In this document: positions 1 through 35,793 of the stretch, one piece after another
How positions within the stretch are numbered: the first letter of the stretch is position 1
How the letters are laid out: each line of letters begins with the position of its first letter
Source of the DNA: Lingula anatina
Lineage: Eukaryota > Brachiopoda > Lingulata > Lingulida > Lingulidae
NCBI RefSeq assembly: GCF_001039355.2
Contig: NW_019775665.1
Span: 170,075-205,867 of the forward strand
Length of the DNA stretch: 35,793 nt
Direction of reading: 5' to 3'
Translations under genes and position numbers: made by a program
Notes under the pieces: model-generated
Told to the model about the DNA's origin: nothing
Databases searched by the model: none
What the model saw: only the letters and a program-made list of their open reading frames with translations

Positions 1-2346
1 ATTCCAATCCTATATTGTTTAATTCTAACATATGTAACATGATATAAGAATGCCAGACAGTGTGTGGTGTGAACTTATTGCGTGAAAATTTTCTCATTTT
101 CAACAACTAGTGCAACCTTAATCATGAGCTAAAGAAAAAGATCTTAATATCTTTGATATTAATTGATTAAGGCTATTGGAAAACCCAGATATAATCAAAT
201 GTATTTTTTAATTTATATCTAAATTTATAATGCCTGTCAGTCAATGGTTACCATGACGACAAATTCAACTTATTAAAATAAAACATTCATATGGTCAAGG
301 AATTATTAGAATCAAGATTCATAATGCAGAGATATCTAAAAATACAGCAACCTTTTACTACTTACCAGGAGCTCATGTGATCACAAACACTGTTAGAAGT
401 ACTATATATTTAAAGTATAACGTGCACACCATGCAAGCTCAAATTTAATGAGTGTTTAGACAGAGTCACTAGAACCGACTGTGGTCCAAATGGAACAATA
501 TATGGTTGTGTATAATGTATAAGGTTGACACCAACTCTATAATTTAAACATATTAAACCAGAGACTTGATAACAAATGTGCTTGTAATAAAAAATTGTCA
601 TAATCATAAGCATAACTCAGTGAGAAAAATCCATTACTTCATACAGACACTCCTCAATTAACACCACCTCCGCCATGTTCCTCTATGGTTCACTCCCGAT
701 TCAGGTCACTCTGTCTAAACGCGTCTACACAACAGAAGAGTACGTAAGCACTTTACCCAGGACTGAGAGTAGAAACTTTTGTGAGAACAAAAAGGTGACG
801 TTAGATTGATGGACTGACATTAACAAGACACCGTCATGTCTTCAGTGAACTTAAAGAGTGCTGTGGTCAACTCTCATTTCTTTGAAAACCATCTGATTCA
901 ATGCATGCGAGGTGTGAAAAATTTGTCTCTATTTTCTCAATCTTTTGTCAATGAACTTTTTAAGTGGCAAAACAGCTTTATTCTGAAGTAAAGGTTCTGA
1001 AGGCTTGTGTTTTAGGAAGCGGATTGAAATCAAATCTAGTCTATAAAAAGATTCACATGTTTTGCACTGAACAGCTTATTATTATTATTTTTTACAGTCA
1101 CATCAGCCAAACTATGAGGTAAATATGGGATTTTTTTTTTTCATTTTTGTAGTTGTACTTCACACTACACAGTTAGTAAATTGTGGGTAGTTTTAATAGC
1201 AAACAAAATATAAACAAAATCATACAGAAAGTCTTAACAATCTGGAGAGGGAAATACACCTAAAGAAATAACAGCAATACAACAATGACAATTGTATAAG
1301 AAAGAAAAGAAGCAAAATATAGAGGAAAAACAATAACAAAACAATACCAACAATAATGACATCAATCATGCTCGTCTTATGCCTAACGAATTCAGCCATC
1401 CAAGACAGCTAAAATGGTGCAAATCTAGAGAGAAAAACAAATAATAAATAAATAAATAAATAAACAGACAAATCAAAGACCTAATCATACTACACTGGCT
1501 GGTTAGACTAAAACAAAAGGAAAATGTTAGCTCTAAGACTGCAGTCTAACCTTTACCTGTTTTCTGATTCTCTGATTGATCTAAACCCTTTCTACCCTCC
1601 TCTTTCTTGTAACTATCATTTCTTAAAATATCTGGTTTGGCTGCCTCTTTGCTTTGCCCTGGAAAACACGCTGACTTATCAACACCAATGCAACTTCTAA
1701 TGACCAAAATACATATATATATATAAATAATGAAAACATTCTAGCAGCACAAACACTGGGGTAAAATATATATTTATTGAAAATCTATTGCCTCTATAAC
1801 CCCACATGGATCAATAGGTGCTTTTCTCTTTGATTTTAAAACAAACCCACCAGGTAAAGAATGATGCTAGAACCCTTTTCAAAACATAAATCTAACCCAA
1901 TTTACTAACACAATAGAAGAATGCCGAAGCTCAATGCTGGCTAACAATCAAGTCAATCACAGACACCTGTAAAAGATATCTGGCAGACATAAGGCACAAC
2001 CATACTATAATGATTACTACAGCTTAACTTAATATATTTTATCAGCTAAGAACTGTACAAACAAAGAAGCTAGAATAATGTAAATGACATAACAGGACAT
2101 TCAGAATACTTCACAAAGAATTTAGACCAGATACGACTTCGATCACAACAAAGTGGACGTCCAAAGCAAAAGACCCAAATGTGATAAAACTCTTACAAGC
2201 ACAATCGAGGTGCAGGACACTCCCTTCTGGCTTGCATTCATGTAGAAATCACGTGCCTCACCCATTCATGTTATATCCATTTATTACAGGCTGGTAAAAA
2301 AAAACCATTTTGTCTTAAAATTTTTCGCCTTGCCCTGAGAACTTAC
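1..2346 (-). other. MAGI intron (incomplete, 3' of the linker exon)
   Basis: AT-rich sequence in which I find no PDZ3-like codons and no phase-1 acceptor followed by an open exon. It holds A/T runs, an (AATA)n tract near 1441-1465 and an AT-rich tract near 1707-1730. A short open stretch on the minus strand near 676 begins MAEVVLIEEC and stops after about 20 codons, too short to support. Confidence 0.7.
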
Positions 2347-31709
<29,363 letters not shown>

Positions 31710-31837
31710 CTGGAATAAAAGTGATAGCAAATTATCATATATATTACTTATATACTGTGATATCTATATTACTATCTGAACCTTTTGGAATAATGATCAC
31801 CAAGTTAATGACTGAGAAATTATGAGAAAAAAAATAT

Positions 31838-32007
31838 CAGGCCCGTAGCCAGGGGGAGATCGGGGGGTTCGAAAGAACCGCCCTTTTTTGCTGGGAAAAG
31901 GTCCAATCTGGGTAAAATTTGATCTAGGTACATAAAGTTTTTATGGGAAAAGGTCCACTTTTTCAGAAAAAAGAACCCCCCTTTTGAAATTGCTGGCTAC
32001 GGGCCTG
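31838..32007. mobile_element. 170-bp MITE, copy 2, 5-bp TSD
   Basis: Begins CAGGCCCGTAGCCAGGGGGA and ends TTGCTGGCTACGGGCCTG, inverted repeats of at least 15 bp that continue as ggggggtt against aacccccc. Flanks carry AATAT on both sides (31833-31837, 32008-32012). The interior holds aaaaggtcca twice. It is non-coding. It is a less degraded copy of the element at 23074-23243. Confidence 0.88.
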
Positions 32008-32185
32008 AATATAATGTTCTTTCTATAATTAAAACTTGAACGTGCCAATTAAAACTAAAGATTTCATATCATCCTATAACCTTAGCTACATCATTCTGTA
32101 ACCAAGGATTTCATACCATGCCATGCCATACCATAACACTCCATAACCCGTACCATGATTCTAAAATCTAAAAACTCGTATCACA

Positions 32186-32219
32186 CCATACCATACCATA
32201 CCATACCATACCATACCAC
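32186..32219. repeat. (CCATA)n microsatellite
   Basis: About six perfect ccata units, within a wider stretch (32105-32230) of imperfect ccata/ccatg words. Confidence 0.93.
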
Positions 32220-32731
32220 ATCCTTTGACTTCACAATCCCCACTTCATACCATGTAACCTCACTACATATCCCATGATTTTAACAGCACTTTATAACATA
32301 AGACCTCATACCACAACATTTATATGCCCAAAACTTAAACTAAACCTTTTCAAAATAAGGTATCAAGGTGGTCATATCTTGGCAGAATGAAGTTCCAGTG
32401 TATAAAAATAATAGTTATTTTCTGTCACACCAGAGTGTGTACCTTATAACTGGATAATCTACCTGTCAAAGTCTATCACATGTCTGGAGCTATCATGGCT
32501 CTATGATTTCAATGGCCACTATATATATATATAGTAATACAATTGCCTACAGGAGTCCAGTATTCTGATCAATCTATGATACATTTGATCACAGGTTTAT
32601 CATACCATTAAAAAAAAACATACCAATCTCTCCTACAGCTACAAATTTCAAACATATTTAATATAAATTCAATCTTATATGACATACATGATTACCCTAC
32701 AGGGCCAAAGACCTGTCAAACCATACCATAC

Positions 32732-32849
32732 CTGTCAAAATCAATCTCGTATCCTGAAAATTCCGAGGTATTAGATCGAAACGACCAGAGCCTGTTATAG
32801 TAGCGCCTGCAGGCAGACTGGTGCTCTAGTCTATTCTGGTCCTGAATCC
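32732..32849 (-). other. Unproven exon candidate (118 nt)
   Basis: Flanked by tatatcacag and GACAG|gtatgg and open in phase 1 to phase 2, so it could splice in frame to the WW1 half exon at 31709. Its product (IQDQNRLEHQSACRRYYNRL, then ending GYEIDFD) does not resemble the LPxxWE half of WW1 that should sit there. Possibly an alternative exon, more likely chance in a repeat-rich intron. Confidence 0.15.
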
Positions 32850-32888
32850 CTGTGATATACATTAGGACCATCGCCGTGGAGACGTCAC

Positions 32889-32971
32889 AGATATCACCAT
32901 GGTCACCAGACACTAGAATATCACCATGGACACCAGATACTAAGATATCACCATGGTAACCATACACTAGG
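32889..32971. repeat. 27-bp tandem repeat, three units
   Basis: atatcaccatgg starts at 32891, 32918 and 32945, exactly 27 bp apart, each followed by a variant of accagacact. On the minus strand it reads as a repeated GDILVSG(V/D)H frame, but no splice context supports translation. Confidence 0.9.
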
Positions 32972-33007
32972 ATAGCCTATAATGTTTCTTCTTGACGGTT
33001 GTTTAAA

Positions 33008-33464
33008 TCATGAATCTTGTAAGTTATATGTATATTGACTGATCTGAGAAATAAATGCTAATATATGGTAATTCTTCTTTTTTAAAGCATCAGTAGTAAA
33101 ACTGATACACTCATCCAAACTCGATACCTCTTGAAGAAAATCCTCCAGTAAAGCAACACAGCGAAGGCCAATCCCTAATTTCTTATGATTATAAATGCAC
33201 ACAATATCAAATGATGAAATATATCCTCCAGTATCACACTATTACTTCTTTTGAGGCCGTTTTTCAAGTAGTGTATTGTGTCGCACAGCTTGCCCGCATA
33301 AGTGTTGAAATTTTTTTCCAAGGCACAAATTATTAAGAGCTTATCCTCAAGTTTTACAGAATCAAAAATTGTTCCAAAGAATAACTCGTAAGTAGTTGTA
33401 CAGCATTTCAATCCTCCTTTTTCTTTGCTGGGAATGTCTGCTGCCAATATCTCACATCTTACCT
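33008..33464 (-). pseudogene. Coding-like stretch with one frameshift, unknown protein
   Basis: On the minus strand one frame is open from about 33464 to 33175 and another from about 33230 to 33008. They overlap by about 55 nt, as expected for one coding stretch with a single frameshift. The first reads like protein (IPSKEKGGLKCCTTTYELFF, then LEDKLLIICALEKNFNTYAG) and the second continues in similar style (GLRCVALLEDFLQEVSSLDE). There is no ATG at the start, and a stop lies just upstream. I recognise no family. It may be a broken mobile-element gene, an exon from another gene copied into the intron, or two chance frames. Confidence 0.25.
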
Positions 33465-35039
33465 AGCGCATGCCATAAAACAATTCCAAAAGACCGCCCA
33501 CGCAACAAATTCAAACTATACCAAAATCTTCACAGAAACATCCCTTCTATGAATTATGTTAAATCCTATGAAAATAGTGACAAGAAATCCTCAGAGTTTC
33601 GTAGAAATCTACCAGAAAGCTGGTCTCCTCCCTCCAGTGTCTCAGGGCTCCTAGGTATCAACAAGACCAGTTTGTATGGTTACAAGTCAGGAAAACTCCA
33701 TGCAGGTATTTCAATGTGTGTTACCCTCCCCTAAATAACAATCCTTAGATCTTATCTCCTGTCAGCGTCAGTCCTAGCCTAAAACAGCCCACAAGATGTC
33801 CTAATAAACTCCACACGGACTCCAGTGATAACTTCTCTGTCTTTGAAATTAAACCAGAGCGTCTCCCTTGAAGCGATTAAACCCACTCAAAATCAGGTCA
33901 TGGTTATCTCCATATGTATAATATATCCGACATGTGCATAGTTGCGCGTCTGAAATGTCTTATTAAAATGCTGGTAGGGTAAGTATGCTGTTAGACCTCA
34001 GAGATGTTTTTTTTTACGGACTGTGTAATGGGAACTGTCTCCCGTCACACGAGGCTTGTTCCAGTAATGACTGAGTAGACGTCCCCAGGTGGCAGTTCAC
34101 ACGTACCAAACTTGGAATAAGATCCACTCCTTACAGATACTGATATTGTTCATACGAGTTTATCAGGTTCATAGAAAGATAAAGCAATCAACTACGACTA
34201 ATTGCAATCTGCCTTTTTCATAATCATTCTAAACTGAGCCAGTATACTCACATGGTGAAAGTAATGTTGATTGTTTTTAGTTACAATGTGGTATCAACAC
34301 GAGGTAATGGAATCAAACATGACTGATCTCCAGCGAAATATACTGACTTGTGTGAGCCTGGCCCTCATTTCACAAAGAATCCTAGACCCTTAGCTGACCA
34401 AGATGTGTGCATGTGTCCATGAGAGTTCTGTAACACTGTTCCTGATAGGGTAAGATGTGTGCATGTGACCATGTAACCTTAGTAACAAAGATGTTAGGCA
34501 CTGGAACCTAACTTGAGTTGTTTTTTTTTTCAAGAAACTGGGGCCTGGCCATAACCTTGAACCAGAACCTTTATAACACAAACAGTATAAACCAGCCAAA
34601 GACCAGTTCTGACCCAATATGAACACCCCCGATGGGACTGTAGCCAGCAAGTGAAGCTATAAAGGTAAGAAGGTCTATTAGTGGTAAACAGGTATGCTAA
34701 TCCCTCTCATTCTGCCCATTTCTCCTGTCTGTCATCAACCTGACATTTCTCCACCACCACTGTATTTCCCTGCCTATTTGGTTGTTTTCCTGACATATAT
34801 GATAAAAACTGCTTTAATTTGTCTCATTTAGATAAAGGGTTCACTGTCCAATGGCTGTGGCATGTACTACTGGAGTTAATGACTTTTGAAATATATCTAG
34901 GCTTAATAAGTCTGCCCACTGAGATCAGTTCTTGATTTGATTTCCTCATGAAAAAATGCATGTCTATTCAACTTGAATTCATCCAAACACACGCCCCTTG
35001 CATACATTACAAACAACTCTATAGCCACCCAGAATACTA

Positions 35040-35155
35040 GTTCTTCAAAACCAAAAATAACATCCTTTTTCAAAATCAAAAATACCATGATCCTCTTTCA
35101 AAACCAAAAAATACCAGCTGCTTTAAAAACCAAAAATGCCATCCTCTTTTTAGAG
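35040..35155. repeat. Degenerate minisatellite (caaaaccaaaaat words)
   Basis: About four imperfect units of ttcaaaaccaaaaataccat, with spacing of roughly 30 bp. A-rich on the plus strand. Open frames over it are by-products of the repeat. Confidence 0.65.
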
Positions 35156-35793
35156 CCAGAGATACAGTCCTCTCCAAAGGCAGAGACAACTAATTCTTGC
35201 CTGTTTAACCTCACCAAAATATTATATATGTAGGCAGGTGTGTGTATAGGTGTGTTATGAAGCCAGAGCACTGACAGCTCTATCAGATGATAGATGACTT
35301 CATCAACTAATGGACTATGTAATCTGAGCACAGACACCTGTTCTACAGAACCACCTGAGAAACTGAATACAACTCTCCAGGCTTTTCATATTTGTTATCA
35401 ATGGTGTTCAAATAATTTAATGGAGTAGGTCTTTTCAAGGTGGGTGATAGTGCCTTTTCCTGTTTACATTCAAAGACAACAATGATACTTTTGTCATGAC
35501 AGTATAGGGCTTCTTTTTACATAATTTGATATTATTGCTATTGACTCTGCATAAAACATTGAAGTTGATCATACTACATCAAGTTCTTGTTTGTATGTCG
35601 CCTAGACTGCTACCAGACTCACCACCCATGTTTAAAAGGTGAAAATTTATGTTCTTTCTTCCTGCTAGTTGCTCCAACTTGTCACACACAACATTTGGGA
35701 CTTGTACATAACATTTTTCCTGTGAAATCAACATCTTTCCTCCATATATTCTCTATTCAGGTGCATCATTTTATCAATGTCTACACCACACAC

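Larger units (their letters stand above)
31710..35793 (-). other. MAGI intron (incomplete, 5' of WW1)
   Basis: The intron upstream of the WW1 half exon. I searched it for the WW1 first half (LPxxWE) on the minus strand and found none. It contains the 170-bp MITE, CCATA and 27-bp repeats, a candidate unsupported exon and a coding-like broken stretch. The part 33760-34960 shows nothing recognisable. Confidence 0.65.

Noticed and set aside
676-700. ATGGCGGAGG start on the minus strand (MAEVVLIEEC)
   Set aside because: Stops after about 20 codons and no splice donor of suitable phase was clear.
33396-33734. 112-codon plus-strand frame
   Set aside because: No recognised family, and it overlaps the more protein-like minus-strand stretch. 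It looks like chance.
34385-34475. Repeated aagatgtgtgcatgtg words and catttcacaaagaatccta
   Set aside because: Two short similar words only. Not enough to define a repeat or SINE.

Overview
The window is animal nuclear DNA: AT-rich, intron-dominated, full of short palindromic transposon remnants and microsatellites, with no bacterial-style gene packing. It covers an internal part of one gene on the minus strand. The gene is a MAGI-family scaffold (membrane-associated guanylate kinase with inverted domain order). Eight exons join with matching splice phases: 31709-31627, 29555-29493, 8339-8282, 7921-7851, 5067-5023, 4680-4480, 4147-3456 and 2464-2347. They encode the second half of WW1, a small charged insert, all of WW2, a short linker with a PPxY motif, PDZ1, a long linker, PDZ2 and the start of the PDZ2-PDZ3 linker. 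PDZ0, the guanylate kinase domain and the first half of WW1 must lie beyond 35793. PDZ3-PDZ5 must lie to the left of position 1. The organism cannot be named from this. Overall style (small MITEs, high apparent heterozygosity, a gag-like relic) fits a lophotrochozoan such as a mollusc, but that is inference.

Layout on + coordinates: 1-2346 is intron. 2347-8339 is the exon-dense part (PDZ2, PDZ1, WW2), with a frameshifted gag-like relic at 6424-6662. 8340-29492 is an intron region of about 21 kb. It holds a (CT)n microsatellite, a foldback element, a probable alternative first exon (about 11297-11027), a 276-bp palindromic element, a 45-bp tandem repeat, possible conserved noncoding stretches, a probable assembly error with an N (19330-20408) and a 170-bp MITE. 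29493-31709 holds a cassette exon, a second foldback copy and the WW1 half exon. 31710-35793 is intron with a second 170-bp MITE, CCATA and 27-bp repeats, and a broken coding-like stretch of unknown origin.

The most useful observations are isoform-level. A phase-compatible exon at about 11297-11027 could start a short isoform at WW2. Two small symmetric phase-1 exons (63 and 45 nt) can be skipped without changing frame, and the 45-nt one supplies most of a PPxY motif. On the mobile-element side, two palindromic MITE types share CAGGC-like ends and perfect 5-bp target duplications, and a foldback pair shows arm-to-arm concerted differences.
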